Assembly: GCA_021531615.1 (NCBI GenBank)
Contig: JADYUE010000001.1
Span: forward strand, 186,001 to 250,000
DNA: 64,000 nt
Direction of reading: 5' to 3'
Source: Fusobacterium varium
GTDB taxonomy: Bacteria > Fusobacteriota > Fusobacteriia > Fusobacteriales > Fusobacteriaceae
The notes under the pieces were generated by a model. That model saw nothing but the letters and a program-made list of their open reading frames with translations. It had not been told where the DNA came from and ran no database searches. Shown here piece after piece: positions 1-8,281 of the stretch. A program made the position numbers and the translations under genes. Each line of letters begins with the position of its first letter. The first letter of the stretch is position 1.

Positions 1-382
1 TAGGAGTAATTGTATTTATGTAATTTGGATATAATTTTTCTAAAACTATATCATAATTCATTGTCATTATTGTTTTAAAATAATCAAGCTCAAAAATATT
101 GTCATATATATCAACATTCTTATAATGTTTCATATCAAAGATTTCTCTTATTTGTTTTAAAAGAGAATTTTTTGAACTTATAACTGCATCTAGATAAGCT
201 TGAGCTACATCTGAAAAAGAGTCTCTATTTTTGATATATCCTTTTGCTGATTGTTTGATATCAAAAATTATCATATCTGCAAGTTCTACTCTTTTTGGAA
301 ATCCTGTTATTTCACTAACAAAATCTCCTATAAATAGATTTAATTTTTGTGCTTCTCCAAACTTATCAAAAAAGTTCTTCAT
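1..382 (-). CDS. SIR2-like protein, N-terminal part (cut by window edge)
   Basis: An open frame runs from an ATG at 382 to the left edge, giving 127 codons. An AGGTGA Shine-Dalgarno lies about 6 nt before the ATG. The protein begins MKNFFDKFGEAQKLN. Near the cut it has MTMNYDIVLEKLYP, which resembles the TxNYDxxLE signature of SIR2-like NAD-handling domains, several of which act in phage defence. The usual N-terminal GAG loop of a Rossmann fold is not visible in the first 120 residues, so the family call rests on one motif. AbiH-type proteins carry a similar motif and are an alternative. The rest of the gene and its partners lie outside the window. It is divergent from cls with a 194-nt gap. 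Confidence 0.5.
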   Translation of the reverse strand, partial: MKNFFDKFGEAQKLNLFIGDFVSEITGFPKRVELADMIIFDIKQSAKGYIKNRDSFSDVAQAYLDAVISSKNSLLKQIREIFDMKHYKNVDIYDNIFELDYFKTIMTMNYDIVLEKLYPNYINTITP

Positions 383-576
383 GTTGTCACCTACCTTGTG
401 TTTTATTTTCTATCACTATTAGTATAACTTAATTTCTTAAATTTAACAACAAAAAACTTACAAAAAGTCAAGGAAAATTTTTATTCACTTTTAGAAAAAA
501 GGAAATAGTTTATGTTTTTATTAGTAATATATTAAAAAAAGTGTTATTATTAAAATATAAACTATGAGGTGATAAA

Positions 577-2025
577 ATGAATCTGATTATAACTTTTTTT
601 AAAGACTATATTGTAATTATTAATATATTCTTTTTAATTACAATTGTACTCTTAGAAAGAAAAAAACCTGTATATACTTTATTTTGGATAACTATACTTA
701 TTCTTGCTCCATATATTGGATTTATATTCTATCTATTTTTTGGATTGAGCTTTAGAAAAAAAAGGGTTGTTGATAAATTTTATAAATGGAAATTTCTTCA
801 TAGCAAAAAAGTTATCAGCTCCTCTGAAAGAAAAGATCTAAATAGATGGAAGCAACTTATCTCCTACCTTGAAATAGCTTCTAATAATAAATTAACAACT
901 TTAAATGCTTTTAAATTATTTACTGATGGAAATGTTTTTTTTAATCATATGATAGAGGATTTAAAAGAGGCTAAACATTCAATTAATATGGAATACTATA
1001 TTTTTAGATATGATGATTTAGGAAAAAGAATAATAGATATTCTTATTGAAAAAGCTAAAAGTGGAGTTGAAATAAATGTAATCATTGATGAGGCTGGTGG
1101 AGCTGATAGAAAAATGATAAAACTTATGAGAGATAATAATATCAATGTAGAGATATTCTTTCCCTCTCCCTTTGCTTTTTTCAAAATAGCTAATTTAAGA
1201 GCTAACTATCGTGATCATAGAAAACTTTGCCTTATTGATAGTAAATTAGGTTATATTGGTGGATTTAATATTGGTTTAGAGTATTTGAGCAAAGGAAAAC
1301 TTGGACATTGGCGTGATACAGGGGTGAGAGTTTTTGGTGAGGCAGTTTTAGAATTAGAAAAAGAGTTTTTCTTCTCATGGGGAATTGCTAAAAAGAAACC
1401 TGTTGTATATCAACCTAAAGAGTACGCCTTTGAACATGAAGCTTTCCAAGAGATAATAAAAGTAAAAGGAAAATATTCTGGATACTCTCAAGTTGTCAGT
1501 AGTGGACCAAATTATCAGTTTAAAACTATGAGAGATACATTTTTAAAAATAATTTTAGAGGCTAAAAAATATATCTATATACAAACTCCATACTTTGTGC
1601 CAGATGATACTATTTTAGAGGCTTTAAAAATAGCTGCACTTTCTGGAGTAAAGATTAAAATAATGATACCTGATAAACCCGATCACTTCTTTATTTATTG
1701 GGTTAATCAATATTTTGTAGGAGAACTTCTTGATTTAGGAGTTACTGTTTATAGATATCATAAAGGATTCTTACATAGCAAAATGGTCCTTGCAGATGAT
1801 GAAGTTGTAAGTATTGGAACTGCCAACTTTGACAATAGAAGTTTCTATCAAAACTTTGAAATAAATATTAATATCTATGAAAAGGATATTGCTGAGAAAT
1901 TTAGAGAGATTTTCTATGATGATATGAAAACAAGTAGTAAATTATTAAGAAGTGAATATAGCAAAAGAGGTTTCTATATAAAATGCAAGGAATCTATTTG
2001 TAGACTTCTTGCTCCTATACTATAA
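577..2025 (+). CDS. cls: Cardiolipin synthase (phospholipase D family)
   Basis: This membrane enzyme condenses phosphatidylglycerol molecules to cardiolipin. The 482-residue protein has two N-terminal hydrophobic helices (about residues 11-27 and 34-56). Two PLD catalytic motifs of the form HxKxxxxD follow, one at H214-D221 (HRKLCLID) and one near residues 395-405 (HSKMVLAD). Each is followed by the usual GG/GTANFDNRS-type stretch. The length is normal for ClsA-like enzymes and GAGGTGA precedes the ATG. The PHP gene follows 32 nt downstream in the same direction, so the two may be co-transcribed. The sequence is complete, with both HKD motifs intact. Confidence 0.95.
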   Translation: MNLIITFFKDYIVIINIFFLITIVLLERKKPVYTLFWITILILAPYIGFIFYLFFGLSFRKKRVVDKFYKWKFLHSKKVISSSERKDLNRWKQLISYLEIASNNKLTTLNAFKLFTDGNVFFNHMIEDLKEAKHSINMEYYIFRYDDLGKRIIDILIEKAKSGVEINVIIDEAGGADRKMIKLMRDNNINVEIFFPSPFAFFKIANLRANYRDHRKLCLIDSKLGYIGGFNIGLEYLSKGKLGHWRDTGVRVFGEAVLELEKEFFFSWGIAKKKPVVYQPKEYAFEHEAFQEIIKVKGKYSGYSQVVSSGPNYQFKTMRDTFLKIILEAKKYIYIQTPYFVPDDTILEALKIAALSGVKIKIMIPDKPDHFFIYWVNQYFVGELLDLGVTVYRYHKGFLHSKMVLADDEVVSIGTANFDNRSFYQNFEININIYEKDIAEKFREIFYDDMKTSSKLLRSEYSKRGFYIKCKESICRLLAPIL

Positions 2026-2057
2026 TTACATATATTCATTTACACGAGGTGACAAAA

Positions 2058-2816
2058 ATGGTAGAATTTCAAAAACTTTCTTCTTTCTTTTTTAAATTTT
2101 TAGAAAGTGATGCTAAATTTATAGGGGATTTTTATTATGATCTTCATATTCATACAACTGCGTCAGATAGCTTTATTAAGCCTGATTTTTTAAAAAATTT
2201 TGTTAAAAATAAAAGGTATCTACTATCTGTAACAGATCACAATGAAATAAGAGGATCTGTTGAGCTTTATGAAAAGGGGATCAATGTAGTTCCTGGTATA
2301 GAGATCGGTTGTGAAGATGGATTTGAAATGCTTGTGTATTTTAATGAGATGCAAGATTTAGAAGATTTTTATAGAAGAGAGGTTGAAGGATATAAAAATC
2401 TAAAAAGAATGGCAAAAACACATAGAACTATTTATGAATATCTTGATGCTTTACAAGGGATAAACTGTCATAAATCTATACCTCATATTTGTGGAGTTGT
2501 TCAAAAAAACTTCATTCACAATAAACCATACATATATGATATTATAAAAAAAGTTGACTCTATTGAAACTCACAATCATGCTCTACCTATGGTTAGAAAT
2601 CTACAAGCTGCTGAAATTAGAGAACAGTTTAACTTAACTGCTACTTTTGGAAGTGATGCTCACATAATAAGAGAGGCTATAGCCTTCTATAAATATGCTA
2701 ATATGGCATCTGTTGGAGTTGGGGATACTGTTATGAACTATCTTTTTAAAATAGGTAGTATCAGTGGAATAGGACAAAAACATCTAATCCATATGTTAAA
2801 GAATACTTTACTATAA
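2058..2816 (+). CDS. PHP-domain metal-dependent phosphoesterase
   Basis: The 252-residue protein opens with the PHP signatures DLHIHTTASD (about residues 25-34) and SVTDHNEIRG. Later metal-ligand segments are ETHNHA and GSDAH. This is the PHP domain seen in histidinol phosphatase, RNase AM/YciV-type nucleases and polymerase-associated phosphatases. It probably binds two or three metal ions and hydrolyses a phosphoester, but the substrate cannot be read from the sequence. I chose ATG 2058 because GAGGTGA sits 5-6 nt upstream; an in-frame GTG at 2049 overlaps that Shine-Dalgarno. It follows cls and is followed by the tRNA promoter. The confidence is for family rather than substrate. Confidence 0.85.
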   Translation: MVEFQKLSSFFFKFLESDAKFIGDFYYDLHIHTTASDSFIKPDFLKNFVKNKRYLLSVTDHNEIRGSVELYEKGINVVPGIEIGCEDGFEMLVYFNEMQDLEDFYRREVEGYKNLKRMAKTHRTIYEYLDALQGINCHKSIPHICGVVQKNFIHNKPYIYDIIKKVDSIETHNHALPMVRNLQAAEIREQFNLTATFGSDAHIIREAIAFYKYANMASVGVGDTVMNYLFKIGSISGIGQKHLIHMLKNTLL

Positions 2817-2869
2817 GTTGAAATTTTTCTTTTCAAAATCTGAATTTTGTAGTATAATAAAAATTGAGT

Positions 2870-2946
2870 GATCCCGTAGCTCAATTGGATAGAGCAATTC
2901 CCTCCTAAGGAATAGGTTGTGTGTTCAAACCACATCGGGATCGCCA
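2870..2946 (+). tRNA. tRNA-Arg (anticodon CCT)
   Basis: The acceptor stem GATCCCG pairs with CGGGATC over 7 bp. It is followed by discriminator G and an encoded CCA. The anticodon stem ATTCC/GGAAT encloses the 7-nt loop CTCCTAA, giving anticodon CCT for AGG codons. The T arm carries GTTCAAAC. A TATAAT at 2854-2859 is placed to act as its -10 box. The next gene starts 22 nt after the CCA, so the tRNA may be processed from a transcript shared with the lipoprotein gene. Confidence 0.97.
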
Positions 2947-2968
2947 TTTTTATTTTAGGAGTACTATC

Positions 2969-3277
2969 ATGAAAAAATTATCTTTTATTTTTCTTATTAT
3001 TTTTATTTTCAGTGGTTGTAGTAATCTAAATTTTTGGAGTAAATATAAAGAAAATAAGATTAAAAAACAATATACTCAACTATCTAAAAGATTTGATTCT
3101 CTTGTATCTGAAGAGATTGAAGAAGATAAGAGGGCTGAACTAGAAGAGGATTTCTCTAAATATAGAAATAGAATCAATTCTAGTGGTGGAAAAAATCAAG
3201 AGTATAATAATACAGTTAGAGAGTTAGTTTTAAGTTCTGATATAAAAATACAATATTTAAAAGATTTAAAAGATTAG
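2969..3277 (+). CDS. Small predicted lipoprotein, function unknown
   Basis: The 102-residue protein starts with a lipoprotein signal peptide: MKK, a hydrophobic run, then the lipobox FSGC around residue 17. It should be lipidated and anchored in an envelope membrane. The mature part is short, highly charged (Lys/Glu-rich) and probably helical. I recognise no family. ATG 2969 is preceded by TAGGAG at a good distance; an upstream in-frame ATG lies inside the tRNA and is not used. The gene sits directly after tRNA-Arg and ends at a strong terminator. Confidence 0.75.
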   Translation: MKKLSFIFLIIFIFSGCSNLNFWSKYKENKIKKQYTQLSKRFDSLVSEEIEEDKRAELEEDFSKYRNRINSSGGKNQEYNNTVRELVLSSDIKIQYLKDLKD

Positions 3278-3284
3278 TGTGATA

Positions 3285-3319
3285 AGCTGGAGCAAGTTAA
3301 TAATTACTCCAGCTTTTTT
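3285..3319 (+). terminator. Rho-independent terminator after lipoprotein gene
   Basis: AGCTGGAG (3285-3292) pairs perfectly with CTCCAGCT (3307-3314) and is followed by a T run. It ends the tRNA-Arg/lipoprotein unit. Confidence 0.9.
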
Positions 3320-3344
3320 ATATTAAACTATAGTTTATCTACAA

Positions 3345-3373
3345 TTTAAAAAAAATCATATTTATGATATAAT
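3345..3373 (+). promoter_or_regulatory. Predicted sigma-70 promoter for exonuclease III operon
   Basis: TTTAAA (3345-3350), a 17-nt spacer and TATAAT (3368-3373) lie 32 nt before the exonuclease III start. The -10 matches consensus and the -35 is weak. Confidence 0.55.
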
Positions 3374-3405
3374 TTAAAAGAATTAAATTAAAAAAGGAGA
3401 TATGT

Positions 3406-4167
3406 ATGAAACTAATTTCATGGAATGTAAATGGATTGAGAGCTGCTGTACAAAAAGGTTTCTTAGATTATTTTAATCAAGAAGATGCAGATATATTTTG
3501 CTTACAAGAAACTAAATTACAAGCTGGACAAATTGATCTTGAACTTAATGGATATCATCAATATTGGAATTATGCTGAAAAAAAAGGTTACTCTGGAACA
3601 GCTATTTTCACTAAAAAAGAGCCTATATCTGTTACTTATGGATTAGGAATAGAGGAGCATGATAAAGAGGGAAGAGTTATAACATTAGAATTTGAAAATT
3701 TCTTTATGATTACAGTTTATACTCCAAACTCTCAAGAAGCTCTTGCTAGATTAGATTATAGAATGAAATGGGAAGATGATTTTAGAACTTATCTTCTAAA
3801 ATTAAATGAAATAAAACCTGTTATTGTTTGTGGGGATCTAAATGTTGCACATCAAGAGATAGATCTGAAAAATCCTAAAACAAATAGAAAAAATGCTGGT
3901 TTCTCTGATGAAGAGAGAGAAAAAATGAGTAAACTTTTAGAAAGCGGATTTATTGACACTTTTAGATATTTTTATCCAGAATTAACAGGAGCTTACTCTT
4001 GGTGGTCTTATAGATTCAATGCCAGAAAAAACAATGCTGGGTGGAGAATAGATTATTTCCTTGTTTCTGAAAGATTAAAGGATTCTTTAGAAGATGCTGA
4101 AATACATAAAGATACTTTAGGATCTGATCACTGTCCTGTTGTTTTAAAATTAAAGGAGAATTTTTAG
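3406..4167 (+). CDS. xth: Exodeoxyribonuclease III (AP endonuclease)
   Basis: This Mg-dependent enzyme cleaves at abasic sites and removes 3' blocks in base excision repair. The 253-residue protein carries the whole signature of the ExoA/XthA family. The motifs are SWNVNGLRA at the start, LQETKLQ (catalytic Glu), [17 protein letters not shown] (Asp/Asn), WWSYRF and [10 protein letters not shown]. It ends with GSDHCPV, which carries the catalytic Asp-His pair. Length is normal for the short bacterial ExoA type. GGAG lies before the ATG. The 80-residue gene and thiD follow with 9- and 11-nt gaps, forming one operon. Confidence 0.96.
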   Translation: MKLISWNVNGLRAAVQKGFLDYFNQEDADIFCLQETKLQAGQIDLELNGYHQYWNYAEKKGYSGTAIFTKKEPISVTYGLGIEEHDKEGRVITLEFENFFMITVYTPNSQEALARLDYRMKWEDDFRTYLLKLNEIKPVIVCGDLNVAHQEIDLKNPKTNRKNAGFSDEEREKMSKLLESGFIDTFRYFYPELTGAYSWWSYRFNARKNNAGWRIDYFLVSERLKDSLEDAEIHKDTLGSDHCPVVLKLKENF

Positions 4168-4176
4168 GAGGTAACA

Positions 4177-4419
4177 ATGGAAAACTTTAAAAGATTTTGT
4201 GAAGTTTGGGAGAAAGAAAAGCCAGTTCCTGAAGAAAGATACAGATTTTTTGAACCAATGAGTTGTGTAATGATATTTTTTCTTACTCCTAACGATGTTG
4301 ATAATATAAATGCTTTCTTTAGAAAAAATGGAAGTTTCAACCCTGAAAGACCTATACATGAAGATATAGTAGTTGACGAAATCCATTATAATGGAAATTA
4401 TATGATTAAAATAGGATAG
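4177..4419 (+). CDS. Hypothetical 80-residue protein
   Basis: A small soluble protein with no signal peptide or membrane helix. It begins MENFKRFCEVWEKEK, has a hydrophobic centre (CVMIFFLTPNDVDN), and ends in a beta-like segment (IHYNGNYMIKIG). I do not recognise a family. It is very likely real: AGGAGG lies 6 nt before the ATG, and it is tightly packed between exonuclease III and thiD. Context suggests co-expression with both but does not reveal a role. Confidence 0.75.
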   Translation: MENFKRFCEVWEKEKPVPEERYRFFEPMSCVMIFFLTPNDVDNINAFFRKNGSFNPERPIHEDIVVDEIHYNGNYMIKIG

Positions 4420-4430
4420 GAGGATATTCT

Positions 4431-5234
4431 ATGAAAAATATTTTAACTATTGCTGGTTCTGACAGTTGTGGAGGGGCAGGAATACAAGCTGATTTAAAAA
4501 CAATGAGTGCTTTAGGTGTCTATGGGATGAGTGTAATCACTGCTATAACTGCTCAAAATAGTATGGGGGTTCATGCTGTTCAAGAGGTTTCTGAAGATAT
4601 GATCAGAATGCAATTAGAGGCAATCTTTGATGATATTGAAGTTGATGCTATAAAAATAGGTATGCTCTCTAGTAGTACAGTTATAAAAACTATTCTTTCA
4701 ACTTTAAAAAAATATAGTTGTAAAAATATTGTTATAGATACTGTTATGCTTTCTAAAAATAGATATAAACTTTTACAAGATGAGGGCATGGAAGATTTGA
4801 AAAAACTTATAGCATTAGGGACAGTTGTTACTCCTAATATCCCTGAGGCTGAAGTTTTGGCTAATATGGAGATAAAAAATGAAAATGATATGATTCAGGC
4901 TGGAAAAAAAATTCAGGCTTTAGGTGCTAAAAATATTTTAATTAAAGGTGGACATAGAGAAGATAATTGTACAGATATTCTTCTGTTAGAAAGTGGAGAA
5001 GTTTTAAAATTCCCAGAAGTGAGAATCTCTACAAAACATACTCATGGTACTGGTTGTACCCTTTCTTCTGCTATTGCATCTTTTATTGGAAAAGGATACT
5101 CAGTTGAAGAGAGTGTAAAACTTTCTAAAGAATACATTACTGAAGCTATTAGAAACTCTTTTCCTCTTGGTAAAGGGGTAGGTCCTTTAGGACATCTTAT
5201 TGAGCTTTATAAAAAAGCTGGTATTGAATATTAA
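4431..5234 (+). CDS. thiD: Hydroxymethylpyrimidine/phosphomethylpyrimidine kinase
   Basis: A ribokinase-fold kinase that phosphorylates HMP and HMP-phosphate for thiamine synthesis or salvage; some members phosphorylate pyridoxal. The 267-residue protein starts with the family signature LTIAGSDSCGGAGIQADLKT and has TPNIPEAEVL in the middle. The anion-hole/catalytic motif HGTGCTLSSAIAS lies near residue 205. The segment DTVMLSKNRYKLL occupies the place where many ThiD proteins have DPVMVxKxGxxLL, a modest deviation. No other thiamine genes are in the window, so a salvage role is likely. It ends the xth operon. Confidence 0.9.
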   Translation: MKNILTIAGSDSCGGAGIQADLKTMSALGVYGMSVITAITAQNSMGVHAVQEVSEDMIRMQLEAIFDDIEVDAIKIGMLSSSTVIKTILSTLKKYSCKNIVIDTVMLSKNRYKLLQDEGMEDLKKLIALGTVVTPNIPEAEVLANMEIKNENDMIQAGKKIQALGAKNILIKGGHREDNCTDILLLESGEVLKFPEVRISTKHTHGTGCTLSSAIASFIGKGYSVEESVKLSKEYITEAIRNSFPLGKGVGPLGHLIELYKKAGIEY

Positions 5235-5240
5235 AATAAA

Positions 5241-5289
5241 AGAGTCTATATAGATTAATGATTTTCCTCATTAATCTTTTAGACTCTTT
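5241..5289. terminator. Bidirectional terminator between thiD and kdsC
   Basis: AAGAGTCTA...GATTAATGA pairs with TCATTAATC...TAGACTCTT around a short loop, with A and T runs on the two flanks. It can serve both converging genes. Confidence 0.85.
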
Positions 5290-5295
5290 TTATTA

Positions 5296-5799
5296 CTATT
5301 TTTGATTTAAAAATCTATTTATTACATTTTCCCAAGTTCCATTTTCTTTCATTAGAAATTCAATGAATTCTCTTACTGCTCCATCTCCCCCATCTTTAGT
5401 AGAAATAAAATGAACTCTCTCTAAAACTTCAGCTGCACTATTTTTAGGAGCTGCTGCAATTTTTACCATTCTCATTACACCAAGATCGTTGATGTCATCT
5501 CCCATATATGCTACTTCATCTAAAGTTATACCTAATTTAGTTATTAATTTCTCCATTTCTTGAACTTTATTTGATATCCCTTGAGCTACCTCTTGGATTC
5601 CTAGTTCGTCTGCTCTTCTTTGTACAATATTAGAAGATTTTCCAGTAATTATTGCAACTATTCCACCCTCTTTTATCCATTGAGCTATTGCAAATCCGTC
5701 TTTAACATCAAAAGCCTTTAAGTTGTTGTCTTTATCATCTGTATATATCTTTCCATTTGATAGTGTTCCATCTACATCTAAAGCTATTAATTTTATCAT
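5296..5799 (-). CDS. kdsC: KdsC-type 3-deoxy-manno-octulosonate-8-phosphate phosphatase
   Basis: A cap-less HAD phosphatase that releases Kdo from Kdo-8-phosphate in LPS inner-core synthesis. The 167-residue protein has HAD motif I LDVDGTLSNGKIY near residues 7-19. Motif II follows as IITGKSS. The KdsC-typical VKDGFAI and QGISNK segments are present, and motif IV is GDDINDL. This length and pattern match KdsC tetramers. It implies the organism makes LPS. GAGGAAAG precedes the ATG. The gene is downstream of rpsT on the same strand but separated by rpsT's terminator. Related NeuA-type sugar phosphatases are a less likely alternative. Confidence 0.88.
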   Translation of the reverse strand: MIKLIALDVDGTLSNGKIYTDDKDNNLKAFDVKDGFAIAQWIKEGGIVAIITGKSSNIVQRRADELGIQEVAQGISNKVQEMEKLITKLGITLDEVAYMGDDINDLGVMRMVKIAAAPKNSAAEVLERVHFISTKDGGDGAVREFIEFLMKENGTWENVINRFLNQK

Positions 5800-5832
5800 C
5801 TTTCCTCATCTCCCTTTTAAATTTTTATATAA

Positions 5833-5863
5833 AGAAAAAAGGATATCCAATACAGGATATCCT
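5833..5863 (-). terminator. Terminator after rpsT
   Basis: On the minus strand AGGATATCC, a 6-nt loop and GGATATCCT are followed by a run of six T. The 9-bp stem is perfect. Confidence 0.88.
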
Positions 5864-5881
5864 CTCACATACTAAGAAAAA

Positions 5882-6142
5882 TTATAGTGCGTTTACTTTA
5901 GCAGCTAATCTTGCTTTCTTTCTAGATGCTGTATTTTTCTTCATGATTCCTTTGCTTACTGCTTTATCTAATTCTTTGTAAGCTACTGATAGAGCTGCTT
6001 TTGCTGCTTCTACATCTTTAGTATCTACAGTTGTTAAAACTTTTTTAGTCATTGTTTTAACTCTAGATTTTACTGCTTGATTTCTTTCTCTGTTTCTTTC
6101 TGCTACTAAAACTCTCTTTTTAGCTGATCTTGAATGTGCCAA
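5882..6142 (-). CDS. rpsT: 30S ribosomal protein S20
   Basis: An 86-residue, Lys/Arg/Ala-rich helical protein that binds 16S rRNA in the small subunit. The N-terminus AHSRSAKKRVLVAERNR matches the S20 pattern. The C-terminal half ends KNTASRKKARLAAKVNAL, also typical. The start is TTG at 6142: GGAGG lies 8 nt before it and the S20 homology begins exactly there. The longer ATG frame would add residues that overlap the Shine-Dalgarno. It is a single-gene unit with its own promoter and terminator, as is usual. Confidence 0.96.
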   Translation of the reverse strand: MAHSRSAKKRVLVAERNRERNQAVKSRVKTMTKKVLTTVDTKDVEAAKAALSVAYKELDKAVSKGIMKKNTASRKKARLAAKVNAL

Positions 6143-6191
6143 ATTAAAAACCTCCAATTATTTTCAAATAAATAAATTATTTTTCCATAAA

Positions 6192-6220
6192 ATGATATCA
6201 TAAATTAAACAAAATGTCAA
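6192..6220 (-). promoter_or_regulatory. Consensus sigma-70 promoter of rpsT
   Basis: On the minus strand TTGACA (6220-6215), a 17-nt spacer and TATCAT (6197-6192) lie about 50 nt before the rpsT start. The -35 is perfect. A second TTGACA in the opposite direction starts 8 nt further on (6228-6233). Confidence 0.85.
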
Positions 6221-6374
6221 CTTGTTATTGACAAGAAGTAATTTTAATTTGTTTAAGTTAAGCTACAAAAGAGACACCTTTTCTTGTACAATGGACCATA
6301 TTTATTTTATCATAAATTCTCAAAAATTAAAAGTATTTTTTATAAAAACTAAATAAAAATATTAGATATTATAG

Positions 6375-6417
6375 AAAAGTTATAAACTGCTAATTTCTAA
6401 CAGCCTATAACTTTTTT
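6375..6417. terminator. Terminator at the end of the moxR/bat operon
   Basis: AAAAGTTATA (6375-6384) pairs with TATAACTTTT (6406-6415), with an inner CTG/CAG pair and T runs on both strands. It sits 3 nt after the DUF4250 stop. It could also end any rightward transcript from the rpsT upstream region; 6221-6374 otherwise shows no gene. Confidence 0.85.
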
Positions 6418-6419
6418 AA

Positions 6420-6611
6420 CTATTTACAGATAAATTGATTTGTTTCCTCATTATAGATATAACCATTATCATTAAAACGAGCTAAAAGATCATCTTTTTC
6501 TACATCTTCTCCCTCACAAAAATCATCAAGAGAAGAGTAAAAATCTCTCAGTTTCATGTTAACCATACTATAAACTATATTGATATCCATAACTAAATAA
6601 TTTGCTCCCAC
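6420..6611 (-). CDS. DUF4250 family small protein
   Basis: A 63-residue protein with the core NMKLRDFYSSLDDFC and, at the end, GYIYNEETNQF. I recognise this pattern as the DUF4250 family of short proteins in clostridia, fusobacteria and some vibrios; its function is unknown. The start is GTG at 6611, overlapping the batD stop by one base (TAGTG), with AAGGAG 8 nt upstream, so translation is probably coupled to batD. Co-transcription with the Bat genes is clear, but whether it works with them is not known. Confidence 0.8.
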   Translation of the reverse strand: MGANYLVMDINIVYSMVNMKLRDFYSSLDDFCEGEDVEKDDLLARFNDNGYIYNEETNQFICK

Positions 6612-8266
6612 TATTTAATCTCCTTTTTTAAAATTTTTATAATCTCTTTTCTATCTAAAGGCTCAAGATTATAGATTTTCTCCTCAATATCTCTATTTAA
6701 TTGAACAATTGCACTACTAGCTCCACTTTTAACAAGTCTATCTTCAAGATGGACCTTAGGGCTAAAATTAAATACTTCCTTCATTAAATTACAATAAAGA
6801 TCATAAAATTCTAAATCATCTTTTGCTCTTTTCATAGATCTGAAGTCATATTTCATACCTTTCTTTTCTACCTTTTTTCTTAAAAGTAAAAGCAGTAAAA
6901 TCAGTATAATAACTCCTTCACCTATCATTATACCATAAATTCTTACTAAATGTTGATGATCTTCTGATTCTAAAACTTCTTCAGAGATAGCAGGAATATT
7001 GCTGATCTCCACTTTATCTAGTTTTTGTTGTTTTGGCTCTTCCTTAGTAGTAGTTAAATTTGTAGAGGTAGCTTGTTGTTGAGTAGGTTGAGCATTACTT
7101 GTAATATTTTCACTTTGTACCCCACCTAAAACTTTAAAATTTTTACTAGGAATTGTAAAATATTTATAGCTTTTACTTTCTGTATCAAAATATGGTATTT
7201 TTATCTCTGGAATAGCTTTTTCACTATTAGTTCTAGGAATAAAAGCTATTTCAAAAGTTTTTTCACTGTAATATTTTCCATTTATAATCTTTTCACTACT
7301 ACTTTTTACACTTTCAAAAATATTAAATCCTGCTATATCATAGGGAATAATCTTTTCTAAAGTATCTAAGTTTACATCTCCATAAAGTTTTAAAGTAAGC
7401 AAAATAGATTCTCCTAAATTTACTTCATCTCTATTCCAATTAAATTCACCTTTTAATTTTCCAACTACATTTTGAAATCCTGTTGGTTGATTTGTAGGTA
7501 GTGGAAGAATATTTAATTTAATCTCCTCTCCACCTAAATATACAACAGGTTGATTTCCATAGTACCACATATCATTATTGTTGCTTTCAACAACTGCTAT
7601 ATGAGCACTTTTTATAGTTTTCTCTCCAGAAGAGTTAGGTTGTAAAATACTTTGTTGTAAAGTTAATTCTAACCCTTGTTTACCTTGTGGAGTTGTAAAA
7701 GTTTTTTCTGGGTATCTCCTATTTTGTTCAGTAGGAAAAACCTCTTTTACAGAAAAATTATTAAAAACAGGGGGATCAATATATTTTAGATCACTTATAG
7801 GTACAGTTGTAAGAAGTTTCTCTTCAAAGGGAATTTTCTCCCCGAAGTAGTACTCTTGATTATTTTTAGGCTCTGTTTTTAAACTAATCTTATCTGATAT
7901 ATTAACATTAGTAACTTTTGCCTCTTTTGAAACAATTATTTCCAAAGGATTAGAAACTTCCTTTTCTCCTTTTAATTGTAGAGTAAAACTCCCCTCTTTA
8001 ATTGGAAGAAGGGTATACTTATCCAATATAGTTGATGATTTTTTACCATTTACTACAGTATAACTTCTTTGTACCCCCTTTGAAAGCACTTTAAAGTTAT
8101 TAAGTCCTTCAATGGTATAGTCCTCTTTTTCACTGTTAGTAAACTCTACATTTAAAGCAATAGGCTCATTTACCCTTGGATTTGTATTATTTACATCTAA
8201 GGTTGCCTCTGTAAATGTAAGAACACTTATCAATAAAAATAGAAGTAGACTTACTATTTTTTTCAT
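6611..8266 (-). CDS. batD: BatD-like membrane protein
   Basis: The 551-residue protein has a cleavable signal peptide (MKKIVSLLLFLLISVLTFTEA). A long beta-rich exported region of about 400 residues follows, then a Gln/Thr-rich linker. A single membrane helix near residues 443-465 (MIGEGVIILILLLLLL) leads to a cytoplasmic tail of about 90 residues. This is the BatD ('oxygen tolerance') architecture. Family members work with the VWA proteins BatA and BatB; Bat operons have been linked to oxidative-stress tolerance and envelope integrity, but the mechanism is unresolved. AGGTGA precedes the ATG. It lies 15 nt after the batC-like gene in the operon. Confidence 0.85.
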   Translation of the reverse strand: MKKIVSLLLFLLISVLTFTEATLDVNNTNPRVNEPIALNVEFTNSEKEDYTIEGLNNFKVLSKGVQRSYTVVNGKKSSTILDKYTLLPIKEGSFTLQLKGEKEVSNPLEIIVSKEAKVTNVNISDKISLKTEPKNNQEYYFGEKIPFEEKLLTTVPISDLKYIDPPVFNNFSVKEVFPTEQNRRYPEKTFTTPQGKQGLELTLQQSILQPNSSGEKTIKSAHIAVVESNNNDMWYYGNQPVVYLGGEEIKLNILPLPTNQPTGFQNVVGKLKGEFNWNRDEVNLGESILLTLKLYGDVNLDTLEKIIPYDIAGFNIFESVKSSSEKIINGKYYSEKTFEIAFIPRTNSEKAIPEIKIPYFDTESKSYKYFTIPSKNFKVLGGVQSENITSNAQPTQQQATSTNLTTTKEEPKQQKLDKVEISNIPAISEEVLESEDHQHLVRIYGIMIGEGVIILILLLLLLRKKVEKKGMKYDFRSMKRAKDDLEFYDLYCNLMKEVFNFSPKVHLEDRLVKSGASSAIVQLNRDIEEKIYNLEPLDRKEIIKILKKEIK

Positions 8267-8281
8267 ATTTTCACCTCATAT

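Noticed and set aside
231-422. Plus-strand ORF of 63 codons at the left edge
   Set aside because: It is the shadow of the minus-strand SIR2-like gene, which has a Shine-Dalgarno and a recognisable motif.
2738-2947. Minus-strand 69-codon ORF covering the tRNA
   Set aside because: Its start is the complement of tRNA-Arg; the tRNA has complete cloverleaf pairing.
6249-6290. 13-codon minus-strand ORF (MVHCTRKGVSFVA) upstream of rpsT
   Set aside because: No Shine-Dalgarno, and it lies upstream of the consensus rpsT promoter, so it would not be on the rpsT transcript.
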